Of a stretch of 64,000 bases of DNA, positions 18,483 through 27,026 are shown one piece after another. The first letter of the stretch is position 1; the number at the start of each line of letters is the position of its first letter. Location: assembly GCA_021848725.1 (NCBI GenBank), contig JAJZTS010000004.1, positions 1 to 64,000 of the forward strand, written 5' to 3'. Origin of the DNA: Pseudomonadota bacterium (lineage in GTDB: Bacteria; Pseudomonadota; Gammaproteobacteria; Burkholderiales; Thiobacillaceae). The position numbers and the translations under genes are program-made. A model generated the notes under the pieces. It had not been told where the DNA came from. It saw only the letters and a program-made list of their open reading frames with translations, and made no database searches.

Positions 18483-18511
18483 AAAAAAGCCCCGCATCGC
18501 GGGGCTTTTTT
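18483..18511. terminator. Bidirectional terminator between microprotein ORF and rpoH
   Basis: The stem GCCCCGC/GCGGGGC with loop ATC is flanked by six A residues on the left and six T residues on the right. It therefore ends transcripts from both the plus-strand small ORF and the minus-strand rpoH. Confidence 0.92.
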
Positions 18512-18528
18512 ATTGTTGAGGGTGTTAA

Positions 18529-19380
18529 TCAACTAAGCAGCATGGCCTTCATTTTCTGCAAGGCCTTCGCCTCGATCTGCCGTACCCGTTCGGCCGAGAT
18601 GCCATATTGCGCGGCCAACTCATGCAAGGTTGCAGGATTCTCTTCGTTCAGCCAGCGGGCTTGGACGATATGCCGGCTGCGCTCGTCGAGCGCCTCCAAT
18701 GCTCGGGCCAGGCCGGTGGTGGCCAGTTGCTCGCGCTCCTTGCGTTCGATATCGAGGATCGGTTCTGCATCGGGTGCGGCGAGGTAGGCGATGGGGGCAA
18801 AGCTATCTTCGTCCTCATCGGTGTTGGCCTCCAGCGCAACGTCCTGGCCATAGAGCCGGGTTTCCATCTCGCGTACGTCGTGTCTACTGACGTTCAAAGT
18901 CTGAGCCATGGCTTCGACTTCGTCTGGGCTCAGGCTGCCGCCATGTTGCTTGAGGCTGCGCAGATTGAAGAACAGCTTGCGTTGGGCCTTGGTCGTGGCT
19001 ACCTTGACCAGGCGCCAGTTGCGCAGGATGTACTCGTGGATTTCCGCCTTGATCCAATGCACGGCAAAGGAGACCAGGCGCACGCCACGCTCGGGGTCGT
19101 AGCGTTTGACGGCCTTCATCAGGCCGACATTGCCTTCCTGGATCAGGTCGGCATGGGGTAGGCCATAACCCAAATAGCCGCGGGCGATGGAAACGACCAA
19201 GCGCAGGTGGGACAGCACCAACTGACGTGCGGCTTCCAAGTCCTGCGCGTCGCGGAAGCGGCGGGCGAGGCTGGTTTCCTCTTCGGCGCTGAGCAGCGGG
19301 AAGCGGTTCGCGGCCTGGATGTAGCTCTCGATGCTACCTAGGCTGGAAGGGACTGGAAAGCTTAGGGCCTGTGCGGTCAT
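18529..19380 (-). CDS. rpoH: RNA polymerase heat-shock sigma factor RpoH (sigma32)
   Basis: This 283-residue sigma70-family factor directs transcription of chaperone and protease genes. Region 2 contains DLIQEGNVGLMKAVKRYDPERGVR and FAVHWIKAEIHEYILRNWR. The RpoH box, QRKLFFNLR, spans residues 133-141 and identifies the family. Region 4 ends with GISAERVRQIEAKALQKMK. The start has the Shine-Dalgarno TTGGAGG. A CIRCE operator lies 31-57 bp upstream and overlaps the likely promoter, suggesting HrcA control. It is followed by ftsX upstream on the same strand, the usual ftsYEX-rpoH order. Confidence 0.97.
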   Translation of the reverse strand: MTAQALSFPVPSSLGSIESYIQAANRFPLLSAEEETSLARRFRDAQDLEAARQLVLSHLRLVVSIARGYLGYGLPHADLIQEGNVGLMKAVKRYDPERGVRLVSFAVHWIKAEIHEYILRNWRLVKVATTKAQRKLFFNLRSLKQHGGSLSPDEVEAMAQTLNVSRHDVREMETRLYGQDVALEANTDEDEDSFAPIAYLAAPDAEPILDIERKEREQLATTGLARALEALDERSRHIVQARWLNEENPATLHELAAQYGISAERVRQIEAKALQKMKAMLLS

Positions 19381-19407
19381 ATCAAAACCTCCAAGGGACT
19401 GAAGCGG

Positions 19408-19437
19408 ATTCTAGCACTCGGTAATGGAGAGTGCTAA
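19408..19437 (-). promoter_or_regulatory. Likely rpoH promoter embedded in CIRCE
   Basis: Read on the minus strand, TTAGCA and TAGAAT are 18 bp apart, with predicted transcription start about 20 bp before the rpoH ATG. The -35 is formed by one CIRCE arm and the -10 overlaps the other, so a bound repressor would block polymerase. Confidence 0.55.
19411..19437 (-). promoter_or_regulatory. CIRCE operator (HrcA site) upstream of rpoH
   Basis: On the minus strand the sequence reads TTAGCACTC, 9 bp, GAGTGCTAG. This matches the CIRCE consensus TTAGCACTC-N9-GAGTGCTAA in 17 of 18 arm positions with the correct spacer. CIRCE is the operator of the heat-shock repressor HrcA, best known at groE and dnaK. 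hrcA itself is not in this window. Confidence 0.92.
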
Positions 19438-19466
19438 TCCCGATAAGTTCCGTCAACTATAGAGGG

Positions 19467-20372
19467 TCAGGCAATGCGCAAGCTGCGTTGGGTATGGGCG
19501 ACGGCATAGAGGGCGCCGATCAGCCCCAAGAGGCCGGAGATTGCCGCCAACGCCATGCCGTCCAGCCAACTCAAGCCGGCCAGCGCGAATTCGCTGCCGT
19601 AAGCCGCAGCGAGTTCTGCGATGCGGCCATGCAGCAGAAAGAGCGCCAGGCTCAGCAGGCCCCAGGCGGTCAGGCCGCCGAGCAGGCCCTGTAGGCCGCC
19701 AAAATAGAGGAATGGCCGGCGGATGAAGCGGTCGGTCGCGCCGAGTAGGCGGGCGACCTCGATCTCATCGCGCTGGGCGTAGATTTGCAGGCGGATGGTG
19801 TTGCCGGTAATGGCGGCCAAAGCCAGGCCGAATAAACCGGCAAGCAGCCAGATCACGCGCTCGCCCAGCTGCATGAAGGCATTCAGCCGGCGTGCCCAAC
19901 CGCTATCGAGGTTGACTCGGTCCACCTCCGGCCGCTTACGTAAGGTCTCGGCCAGGCGGTCTAAGGCGGCCGGGTTGGAATCGCGGGTGCGGAGGATCAG
20001 CGCATGCGGTAGCGGGTTGCCGGGCAGGCCGGCGGTGATGTCGCCCAGCCCCAGTTTCTCCAGGCGTTTTAGGGCCTCGTCGCGACCGATGAAGCGGACG
20101 GAGGCAACATCCGGCTGCTGTTGCAGCACCTGGCCGATTTGCCGGGCTGTCGCCTCGGGGGTGTTGAGCTTGAAGAATACACTCAGCTCTGCGCGCGGTG
20201 CCGCATCGGCGGTCGCCTTTTTGAGGTTGTCGAGCAGCAGATACAGGCCGGCAGGCAGGGTGATGGCGGCGGCGATCACCAGCACGGAGATCAAGGCGGC
20301 GAGGGGCGCGCGGCGCAGGCGGTCGAATGCGACAGCGAAGCTGTGCGCATGGTGGGCAAACCAGGCGTTCAT
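19467..20372 (-). CDS. ftsX: Cell division protein FtsX
   Basis: This 301-residue inner-membrane protein has an N-terminal helix (about 24-46) and a periplasmic loop of about 120 residues. Three further membrane segments at the C-terminus follow the conserved IYAQRDEIEVARLLGATDRFIRRPF. FtsX with the ATPase FtsE transmits septal signals to amidase activators such as EnvC. Its start overlaps the ftsE stop by 4 bp (ATGA), so the two are translationally coupled. Confidence 0.95.
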   Translation of the reverse strand: MNAWFAHHAHSFAVAFDRLRRAPLAALISVLVIAAAITLPAGLYLLLDNLKKATADAAPRAELSVFFKLNTPEATARQIGQVLQQQPDVASVRFIGRDEALKRLEKLGLGDITAGLPGNPLPHALILRTRDSNPAALDRLAETLRKRPEVDRVNLDSGWARRLNAFMQLGERVIWLLAGLFGLALAAITGNTIRLQIYAQRDEIEVARLLGATDRFIRRPFLYFGGLQGLLGGLTAWGLLSLALFLLHGRIAELAAAYGSEFALAGLSWLDGMALAAISGLLGLIGALYAVAHTQRSLRIA

Positions 20373-21019
20373 AGCAGCTTGCCCTCCGCCAAATGGATGG
20401 CGCGGCCGCCATAACGTTGCGCCTGGCTTTGGTCATGGGTGGAAATGATCAAGGTCACGCCGACCTGGTTGAGGGCGTGAAACATCGCCATGATCTCGCC
20501 CGCATAGGTTTCGTCCAGGTTGGCCGTGGGCTCGTCGGCCAATAGCAATTGCGGTCGGCCGACGATGGCGCGGGCAATGCATAAACGCTGTTGCTCGCCG
20601 CCCGACAGGGTAATCGGGCGTGCACGTTCCTTTCCGGTCAGACCGGCCTTGTCCAGCGCGGCGCGTACGCGTTTGCCGGCTTCATGGCCGGTCAGGCCCT
20701 GGATTTGCAAGGGCAGCAGCACATTGTCGAAGACGCTACGGTCATAGAGCAATTTGTGGTCTTGGAAGACCAAGCCGAGATTGCGGCGGAAATAGGGCAG
20801 ACCCGTGCGGCGCATGCGGCCAATGTTCTGGCCGAACACGACGACACTGCCCGAGGTGGGCCGCTCGGTGGCGGCGATGAGCTTGAGCAGAGTGCTCTTG
20901 CCCGCGCCGGAGCGGCCATTGACGAATACCATCTCGCCCTTGGCGATACCGAGCGAGACATGGGACAGCGCCTCATGGCCGCCAGGATAGCGCTTGGTGA
21001 CGTCGTTCAGTTCGATCAT
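20369..21019 (-). CDS. ftsE: Cell division ATP-binding protein FtsE
   Basis: This 216-residue ABC ATPase has Walker A GRSGAGKST at 35-43, signature LSGGEQQR, Walker B LLADEPTANLD and the H-loop histidine in ISTHDQ. It pairs with FtsX at the divisome. It lies 25 bp after ftsY in the conserved ftsY-ftsE-ftsX order. Confidence 0.96.
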   Translation of the reverse strand: MIELNDVTKRYPGGHEALSHVSLGIAKGEMVFVNGRSGAGKSTLLKLIAATERPTSGSVVVFGQNIGRMRRTGLPYFRRNLGLVFQDHKLLYDRSVFDNVLLPLQIQGLTGHEAGKRVRAALDKAGLTGKERARPITLSGGEQQRLCIARAIVGRPQLLLADEPTANLDETYAGEIMAMFHALNQVGVTLIISTHDQSQAQRYGGRAIHLAEGKLL

Positions 21020-21044
21020 GCGGCGAGTCTATCAGGACTGCATA

Positions 21045-22010
21045 TCAGGAAAACAGGGCGTCGACGAATTCATCGACGCGGAAGGGTTGCAAGTCTTCCA
21101 AGCCCTCGCCGATGCCGATAAAGCGCACGGGGATCGGCCGGCGTTTAGCCAGCGCGGCGATCACGCCGCCCTTGGCTGTGCCGTCGAGCTTGGTCAGCAC
21201 CAGGCCGGTGACCTTGATCGCCTCGTCGAAGGCCTGGGCCTGCAGGATCGCGTTTTGGCCGATGTTGGCGTCGAGCACCAGCAATACCTCATGCGGTGCG
21301 GTCGGGTCGGCCTTCTGGATCACTCGGCGGATCTTCTTGATCTCTTCCATCAGGTGCAGTTGGGTCGGTAGCCGGCCGGCGGTATCGGCCAACACGATGT
21401 CGATGCCGCGCGCGGTGGCGGCCTGGATCGCATCGTAGATCACCGCCGCCGGGTCGCCGCCCTGGCCGCCGATCACTTCGACCTGATTGCGCTCACCCCA
21501 TTCCGCCAGTTGTTCGCGTGCGGCGGCGCGGAAGGTGTCGCCGGCGGCGAGCATCACGCTCTTGCCTTCTTGCCGAAAACGCCAAGCCAGCTTGCCGATG
21601 GTGGTGGTCTTGCCCGCCCCGTTGATGCCGGCCAGCATGATCACGAAGGGTTTGTGGCCGGTCGGCACGAGCGGATGTTCCAAGGGCGCGAGCAGTTCCG
21701 CCAGCACGCTTTTTAGTGCGGCCTTGAGTTGCTCGGATTCGGTCAGGCCATCGCGTTTGACCCGGGCGCGTAGCGCGCTCAGCAAGTGTTGGCTGGCCTC
21801 GACGCCGACATCGGCGGTGAGCAGGATGTCTTCGAGTTCCTCATATAGGGCCTCGTCGATCTTGGCATGGCTGGAGAACAGCCTAGCGAAGGGCTGGGTC
21901 AGGGCCGAACGGGTACGGCCCAGGCCGGTCTTCAGGCGCTCGCCCCAACTGGGCTTGGCCGCCGCTTTGGCCTGGTCGTCGTCCTGGTTTTTCTTGAAGA
22001 AACTAAACAC
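21045..22010 (-). CDS. ftsY: Signal recognition particle receptor FtsY
   Basis: This 321-residue SRP GTPase brings translating ribosomes to SecYEG. The NG domain shows the P-loop GINGAGKTT (128-136), DTAGRLPT, TKLDGTAKGG and GIGEGLEDLQPF. The N-terminal acidic A domain of E. coli is reduced to about 40 mostly basic residues (MFSFFKKNQDDDQAK). It is the first gene of ftsYEX and is divergent from the M16 protease pair. Confidence 0.96.
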   Translation of the reverse strand: MFSFFKKNQDDDQAKAAAKPSWGERLKTGLGRTRSALTQPFARLFSSHAKIDEALYEELEDILLTADVGVEASQHLLSALRARVKRDGLTESEQLKAALKSVLAELLAPLEHPLVPTGHKPFVIMLAGINGAGKTTTIGKLAWRFRQEGKSVMLAAGDTFRAAAREQLAEWGERNQVEVIGGQGGDPAAVIYDAIQAATARGIDIVLADTAGRLPTQLHLMEEIKKIRRVIQKADPTAPHEVLLVLDANIGQNAILQAQAFDEAIKVTGLVLTKLDGTAKGGVIAALAKRRPIPVRFIGIGEGLEDLQPFRVDEFVDALFS

Positions 22011-22054
22011 GTGATATCGGGGTCGGATGGTGCGTTTGTGACGGAGATTTTATC

Positions 22055-23455
22055 ATGCGTGTCCTTAGGTCATTTTCGAACGATACGACGATGCGAATGC
22101 TAGCCTGTCTGCTACTGAGTTTTGGCCTGGCCCTGAATGCGCAGGCAGACCTGGCCGAGCGCACATTGGGCAACGGCCTCAAGGTGATCGTGAAGACCGA
22201 TCACCGCGCGCCGGTGGTGGTGAGTCAGGTTTGGTACCGGGCCGGCAGTATGGACGAAAGCTATGGTACGACCGGGGTGGCCCATGTGCTCGAACACATG
22301 ATGTTCAAGGGCACCCAGGCCGTGCCGGCCGGCGAGTTCTCCAAGCAGATCGCCGCGGCCGGCGGGCGCGAGAATGCGTTCACCTCGCGCGACCATACCG
22401 CCTATTTCCAGACCTTGCAGAAAGATCGCCTGGCATTGGCGTTCAAATTGGAGGCCGACCGTATGGCGAATCTGACCTTGGCGCCGGAGGAGTTCGCCAA
22501 GGAGATCCAGGTGGTGATGGAAGAGCGGCGCATGCGCACTGACGATGAGCCGCATGCCCTGCTCTATGAGAACTTCATGGCGACCGCGTTCGAGGCGCAT
22601 CCATATCGGCATCCGGTGATCGGCTGGATGGGTGACTTGAAAAACATGACGGTGGCCGACGCCCGGGCCTGGTATCGGCACTGGTATGCGCCGAATAATG
22701 CGACTGTGGTGGTGGCGGGCGATGTCGAGCCGGAGCAGGTGTTCGCGCTGGCCGAGCAATACTTCGGCCCCATTCCGGCACGCACCCTGCCCGAGCGCAA
22801 GCCATTGGTCGAGCCCGAACAGTCCGGCATGAAATCGGTGGTCACGCGGGCGCCGGCCAAGCTGCCTTATCTGCTGATGGCCTGGCCCGCGCCGAAATTG
22901 TCCGATCCAGCCAAGGATTGGGAGCCCTATGCCCTTGAGGTGCTGGCCGGCGTGCTCGATGGCAACGCCTCGGCCCGCTTGTCGCAGCGTTTGGTCAAGG
23001 AACGCAAAATCGCGACCGAGGTCAGTGCCGGCTATGACGATGCGGCCCGCGGTCCGGTGCAGTTCATGCTCGACGCGACGCCGGCCGAAGGCCACAGCGT
23101 CGGTGAGGTGCAGGCGGCGTTGAAACACGAGATCGTCCGCATTCAGCGTGACGGTATTTCCGGCAAGGAGTTGCAGCGGGTGAAGGCCCAGGTTCTGGCC
23201 GGGCAAGTGTTTCAGCGCGATTCCTTGTTCTATCAAGCGATGCAGATCGGCGAATGGGTCACGGCCGGGCTCGATTACCGCTTGCTCAAGCAACGCTTCG
23301 AGCGGATTCGGGCGGTGACGGCCGAGCAGGTGCAGGAGGTGGCCAAGCGCTATCTGGTCGACGACAAATTGACGGTGGCAACGCTCGATCCCCTGCCCTT
23401 GCCGGAAGGCAAGGCCGAAGCCTCCACCATGATGGGAGACGGTCATGTCCGCTAA
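22055..23455 (+). CDS. Active zinc M16 peptidase
   Basis: This 466-residue exported M16 protease carries the inverted zinc motif HxxEH (H77-E80-H81 in HVLEHMMFKG) and the distal acidic region in EIQVVMEERR. The ATG at 22055 has a Shine-Dalgarno (GGAG); an ATG at 22091 would give a more typical signal peptide (MRMLACLLLSFGLALNAQA). It overlaps the next M16 gene by 11 bp. Such pairs form heterodimers in which only this subunit binds zinc. The physiological substrate is unknown. Confidence 0.9.
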   Translation: MRVLRSFSNDTTMRMLACLLLSFGLALNAQADLAERTLGNGLKVIVKTDHRAPVVVSQVWYRAGSMDESYGTTGVAHVLEHMMFKGTQAVPAGEFSKQIAAAGGRENAFTSRDHTAYFQTLQKDRLALAFKLEADRMANLTLAPEEFAKEIQVVMEERRMRTDDEPHALLYENFMATAFEAHPYRHPVIGWMGDLKNMTVADARAWYRHWYAPNNATVVVAGDVEPEQVFALAEQYFGPIPARTLPERKPLVEPEQSGMKSVVTRAPAKLPYLLMAWPAPKLSDPAKDWEPYALEVLAGVLDGNASARLSQRLVKERKIATEVSAGYDDAARGPVQFMLDATPAEGHSVGEVQAALKHEIVRIQRDGISGKELQRVKAQVLAGQVFQRDSLFYQAMQIGEWVTAGLDYRLLKQRFERIRAVTAEQVQEVAKRYLVDDKLTVATLDPLPLPEGKAEASTMMGDGHVR

Positions 23456-24770
23456 GCAATGGTTTGGTGTGTTGCTCTGTGGCCTGTTGGCCTTGCCGGT
23501 CCAAGCCGCGCTGAATATTCAGCGCTGGCAGACCAGCCAGGGCGCGCGCGTGGTGTTCGTCGAGAATCACGACCTGCCGATACTGGATATCTCCGCCGAC
23601 TTTGCGGCCGGCACCGCCTACGATCGGCCCGGCCAATATGGCGTGGCTAGCCTGACCCGGCATTTGATGGGCCTGGGGGCCGGTGCTTGGTCGGAGCGCG
23701 CGATTGCCGAGCGTTTGGCCGACGTGGGGGCGAGCTTGGGCGGCAGCATCGATGGCGATCGGGCGAGCTTCGAATTGCGCACCTTGAGCAGCGTGGCCGA
23801 GCGGGAACAGGCGGTGGCCACCCTGGCCGCGATCCTGCAGCGGCCGCATTTCCCAAAACCGGTGATTGAGCGGGAAAAGGCGCGCACCATCGCCGGCCTC
23901 AAGGAGGCACGGACCCAACCCGAGGTCATCGGCGCCGAGGCCTTCCAGATCGCGATCTATGGCGATCATCCCTACTCGGCTGCCAGCCGGGTCGGCGAAG
24001 CGGGGCTGGCCAAGTTGCGGCAGGCCGATTTCATCGATTTCCATCGTCGGCACTATCGGGCCAAGGCCTTGTCGATCGCCCTGATGGGCGATGTCAGCCG
24101 AGCCCAGGCCGAGGCCATCGCCGAACAATTGGCCGACGGTTTGCCCGCCGGCGAGGCGCCAGCGGCCATTGCCCGGGTGACGGTAAACCCTGTCGGCAAG
24201 ACCCAAGTGTTGCCGCATTATGCGACCCAGAGCCACTTGTTCATGGGCCTGCCCGGCCTGAAACGCGAAGATGCCGACTATTTCCCCTTGCTGGTCGGCA
24301 ACTACGTGCTGGGCGGCGGCGGCTTCGACTCGCGCTTGATGAAGGAGATTCGGCAACAGCGCGGCTTGGCTTATAGCGTCTACAGCTATTTCTCGCCGAT
24401 GGCCGAGTTGGGCCCGTTTCAAATCGGCCTGCAGACCAAGCGCGAGAGTACCGACGAGGCGGTGCGGGTCGCGCGCGAGACTTTGCGCCGTTATGTGGAC
24501 GAGGGGCCGAGTGACGAAGAATTGACGCAGGCGAAGAACAATATGATCGGCGGCTTTCCGCTGCGCCTGGATAGCAACAAAAAGATCCTCGGTTATCTGA
24601 GCGTCATTGGCTTCTACCGGCTGCCTTCGGATTGGCTCGACAGTTATATGGCCAAGATCGCCGCAGTGACACGCGATGACATCGTGCAGGCCTTCCGGCA
24701 ACGCGTGCCCTTGTCGGCGGTGCAAACCGTGATCGTCGGTGGACAGCCGAATGCCGCCGCGGCCAAGTAA
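23445..24770 (+). CDS. M16 peptidase-like partner lacking the zinc site
   Basis: This 441-residue exported protein has an M16 fold and a signal peptide ending VQAA. At the position of the HxxEH motif it has TRHLMGLG (around H73), so the glutamate and second histidine are missing and it should not hydrolyse peptides alone. The C-terminal substrate-grasping R/Y region is kept (RQQRGLAYSVYSYF). It overlaps the catalytic M16 gene by 11 bp, fitting the known two-subunit M16B arrangement. Confidence 0.9.
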   Translation: MSAKQWFGVLLCGLLALPVQAALNIQRWQTSQGARVVFVENHDLPILDISADFAAGTAYDRPGQYGVASLTRHLMGLGAGAWSERAIAERLADVGASLGGSIDGDRASFELRTLSSVAEREQAVATLAAILQRPHFPKPVIEREKARTIAGLKEARTQPEVIGAEAFQIAIYGDHPYSAASRVGEAGLAKLRQADFIDFHRRHYRAKALSIALMGDVSRAQAEAIAEQLADGLPAGEAPAAIARVTVNPVGKTQVLPHYATQSHLFMGLPGLKREDADYFPLLVGNYVLGGGGFDSRLMKEIRQQRGLAYSVYSYFSPMAELGPFQIGLQTKRESTDEAVRVARETLRRYVDEGPSDEELTQAKNNMIGGFPLRLDSNKKILGYLSVIGFYRLPSDWLDSYMAKIAAVTRDDIVQAFRQRVPLSAVQTVIVGGQPNAAAAK

Positions 24771-25311
24771 TCAGGTCCGCATCATCGGCGGCAGCCATCG
24801 CGGCCGTAAGCTGCATTTCCAGGCGATGCCCGGCCTGCGGCCGACGCCGGACCGGGTGCGTGAGACCCTATTCAACTGGCTGGGGCAGCGTCTGCACGAC
24901 TTGCGCTGCCTCGACTTGTTCGCCGGCAGCGGCGCGCTCGGGTTCGAGGCGGCCTCGCGCGGTGCGGCCGAGGTCGTGCTGGTCGAACGCGATGCCCGGG
25001 CCTGCACGGCGCTGGAGGGTAACGCCGCCGTGCTGGGTGGGCGGGTAGTTCGGGCCGATGGCCTAAACTACTTGAACACCGAGTGCGGCTTATTCGATGT
25101 CATCTTCATCGACCCCCCTTTCGCCGAAGGGCTCTGGGACAGGGCTTTGGCGCTTGCGGCGACACGGCTCGCCCCCGAGGGTAAAATCTACCTTGAACAC
25201 GATGGCTCGCTATCCAAACCTGTGCTTGCCGCCTCGGGCTGGCAGGTCTTGCGCGAAGGGCGGGCCGGGCAATCGCATTTTTGTTTGCTGGAACGGGCAT
25301 GGTCCGAGTAA
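24751..25311 (+). CDS. rsmD: 16S rRNA (guanine-966-N2)-methyltransferase RsmD
   Basis: This 186-residue Rossmann methyltransferase modifies G966 of 16S rRNA. The N-terminus RIIGGSHRGRKL, the RPTPDRVRETLFNWL motif, the AdoMet site LDLFAGSGALGFEA and the catalytic FIDPPF are all present. The ATG at 24751 lies inside the end of the preceding M16 gene (20-bp overlap); a GTG at 24739 is an alternative. It sits upstream of coaD, the usual rsmD-coaD pairing. Confidence 0.94.
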   Translation: MPPRPSNQVRIIGGSHRGRKLHFQAMPGLRPTPDRVRETLFNWLGQRLHDLRCLDLFAGSGALGFEAASRGAAEVVLVERDARACTALEGNAAVLGGRVVRADGLNYLNTECGLFDVIFIDPPFAEGLWDRALALAATRLAPEGKIYLEHDGSLSKPVLAASGWQVLREGRAGQSHFCLLERAWSE

Positions 25312-25335
25312 TCGTCGCGAAGCGACGCTTTGTCC

Positions 25336-25860
<525 letters not shown>

Positions 25861-25867
25861 GAGTTAA

Positions 25868-26131
<264 letters not shown>

Positions 26132-26146
26132 GGCCGTGCGAGCCGC

Positions 26147-26962
26147 CTAATTTTTCTGGCAATGCGGGCAGTAATAGCTGGCCCGGTTTGCCTGGCGTAG
26201 CAACTTGATCGGCGTGCCGCATTGGCGGCAAGGCTCGCCGGCGCGGCCATAGGCGAAATAGCTCTGCTGGAAATAGCCCGGCTCGCCGTGGCCGTTGACG
26301 AAGTCGCGCAGCGTGCTGCCGCCGGCCTTGATCGCTCGACGCAAGGTATCTTTGATCGCGGCGGCCAGCCGGTCGCAACGGGGCCGGCTGAGTTTGTCGG
26401 CGCGCAGGGTCGGCCGGATGCCGGCCTGGAACAGGGCCTCGTTGGCGTAGATGTTGCCGACGCCGACGACGAGGTGGGCGTCCATGATCAGGTGCTTGAT
26501 CGCCGTCGTTTTGCGCCGGCTCATGGCATAGAGGCGCGCGCCGTCAAAGTCCTTGTCCAACGGCTCGACCCCAAGCGCGGCCAATAGCGGGTGGCTGTCG
26601 GGTTGCTCGCTCCATAGCACCGCGCCGAACCGGCGCGGGTCGCGTAGGCGCAAGGCTTGGCCATCATCGAGCAGTAGGTCGACATGGTCGTGCTTGTCCG
26701 GCGGCGTTGTCGCCTCGACCAGGCGCAAGCTGCCGGACATGCCCAAGTGCAGCAGCAGGCCACCGTGGTCGAGGCGCAGGATCAGGTATTTCGCGCGCCG
26801 CTCCAGCGCTTGAATGTGTTGACCGGCAATGAGCGCATCGAGCTTGTCCGGCACGGGCCAGCGCAGGCGGGGGTTGCGCACGCGGGCGCCGCGCAAGCGG
26901 TGGCCGACGATGTGAGGGGATAGGCCGCGGCGTACGGTCTCGACTTCGGGCAGTTCGGGCAT
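26147..26962 (-). CDS. mutM: Formamidopyrimidine-DNA glycosylase (MutM/Fpg)
   Basis: This 271-residue base-excision enzyme removes 8-oxoguanine and formamidopyrimidines and has AP lyase activity. After Met removal the N-terminus is PELPEVETVRRGL, with Pro as the catalytic nucleophile and the following Glu. The helix-two-turn-helix VGVGNIYANEALFQAGI and a C-terminal Cys4 zinc finger (CRQC, CPHC) are intact. The ATG at 26962 is required to place the catalytic Pro at position 2, so the upstream in-frame ATG at 27037 is rejected. It converges on the ferredoxin gene. Confidence 0.96.
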   Translation of the reverse strand: MPELPEVETVRRGLSPHIVGHRLRGARVRNPRLRWPVPDKLDALIAGQHIQALERRAKYLILRLDHGGLLLHLGMSGSLRLVEATTPPDKHDHVDLLLDDGQALRLRDPRRFGAVLWSEQPDSHPLLAALGVEPLDKDFDGARLYAMSRRKTTAIKHLIMDAHLVVGVGNIYANEALFQAGIRPTLRADKLSRPRCDRLAAAIKDTLRRAIKAGGSTLRDFVNGHGEPGYFQQSYFAYGRAGEPCRQCGTPIKLLRQANRASYYCPHCQKN

Positions 26963-27026
26963 GGCGCGATGATAGCGTGCGCGCCGCCGCTCTTGCATAA
27001 TGCTCCAAACCACACCGATTTCAGCT

